From Citrobacter gillenii (GTDB taxonomy: Bacteria > Pseudomonadota > Gammaproteobacteria > Enterobacterales > Enterobacteriaceae), in contig NZ_SUQN01000014.1 of NCBI RefSeq assembly GCF_013337685.1, forward strand, positions 1-39,450: 39,450 nt of DNA. Direction: 5' to 3'. Numbering within the stretch: position 1 is the stretch's first letter; every line of letters starts with the position of its first letter. The translations under genes and the position numbers were made by a program. Of the stretch, positions 39,028 through 39,450 are shown piece by piece. The notes beneath the pieces were generated by a model that was not told the DNA's origin, searched no databases, and worked only from the letters and a program-made list of their open reading frames with translations.

Positions 39028-39450
39028 ATGAATATTATGGCTAAAAAGCCAGGCAATAAAGTAAAGCGCCGCGTATCACTGACCGCCTCTGAGAATAAAA
39101 AAAAGGAACAGCATACAGCAAACGTTGAAACGCAACGCCCCAAAAACCCTTTTTATCGCCGTTCCGTACTGATCCCGCAGGCGAAAAGATGGCAGGAGGA
39201 TCTGCCGGTTCAGTGGCTGGAGCAGGATGTTGAAGCTAATGCTATCTGGCTGAATGAAAAGAATGATATCTGGCTGGAAATCCCCCGTTATGAGAATCAG
39301 ATCTCATGGGGCGGCGGCGATATTTTTGCTTTTTTTTCAGTGCCATTTATACTTTTTTTTCTAATTTGCCCTTTTATTTCCGGGATGGATATAATCACTT
39401 TTTTAATATCATTTATTGGATTTGTTTTTTTTCTCTCTTTTTTTAAAATT
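39028..39450 (+). CDS. Partial membrane protein, candidate immunity gene
   Basis: The frame opens with ATG at 39028, directly after the effector stop, with AAGGA 4 bases upstream, and stays open to the window end (141 codons, no stop). A basic, Lys-rich N-terminus (about 60 residues) is followed by a Trp-rich part (RWQEDLPVQWLEQDV, GGGDIFAFF) and then two strongly hydrophobic Phe/Ile-rich helices from about residue 102. I do not recognise the family with confidence; DUF6708 is a possibility. Position next to a VasX-like toxin suggests an inner-membrane immunity protein like TsiV2. An accessory secretion factor is the alternative. Confidence 0.6.
   Translation, partial: MNIMAKKPGNKVKRRVSLTASENKKKEQHTANVETQRPKNPFYRRSVLIPQAKRWQEDLPVQWLEQDVEANAIWLNEKNDIWLEIPRYENQISWGGGDIFAFFSVPFILFFLICPFISGMDIITFLISFIGFVFFLSFFKI

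Overview
The window looks like chromosomal DNA of an Enterobacteriaceae member close to Escherichia and Salmonella. The overall gene content and protein divergence suggest Citrobacter, but the species is an inference. Gene order from 424 to about 30285 follows the E. coli 22-24 min region almost gene for gene: efeUOB, phoH, serX, ghrA, ycdXYZ, csgGFED/csgBAC, ymdAB-clsC, opgC/opgGH, yceK-msyB-mdtG-lpxL, trhO, yceIJO-solA, bssS, dinI, pyrC. The pga/ycdT/ycdU block that E. coli K-12 carries between phoH and serX is absent; a REP-type element lies there instead.

Layout. 1-414: intergenic leader with two hairpins and a Fur box. 424-3732: intact iron uptake operon efeUOB. 3761-5052: Pho-box promoter, a long leader with an overlapping upstream ORF, and phoH. 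5155-5442: REP element, serX tRNA with its own terminator and promoter. 5611-8569: ghrA, ycdX, ycdY, ycdZ. 8622-13075: the divergent curli operons (csgDEFG on minus, csgBAC on plus) around a roughly 760 bp regulatory region. 13226-15612: ymdA, ymdB, clsC. 15628-21116: osmoregulated periplasmic glucan genes. 21195-25446: yceK, msyB, mdtG, lpxL and trhO. 25506-30285: a minus-strand run yceI, yceJ, yceO, solA, bssS, dinI, pyrC.

30569 to the end is accessory: a type VI secretion segment in the opposite direction to pyrC. It contains tssK and tssL (overlapping start/stop), then vgrG, a diverged DUF4123-like adaptor gene, a 1029-residue VasX-like multi-pass membrane effector, and the 5' end of a membrane protein gene that runs off the window and may be the immunity gene. 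The order spike, adaptor, membrane toxin, membrane partner resembles the VgrG-VasW-VasX-TsiV2 arrangement of Vibrio cholerae. It is the most likely place for new biology here.

Three themes link the core genes: the cell envelope and biofilm matrix (curli, glucans, cardiolipin, lipid A acylation, BssS), stress and nutrient response (Fur, PhoB, LexA, CRP and PurR sites can be read upstream of the expected genes), and small accessory proteins. Other points of interest are a 97-codon ORF overlapping phoH with an A5G run in the overlap, a terminator-like folded element inside the csgD-csgB intergenic region, and a 37-codon yceO gene.
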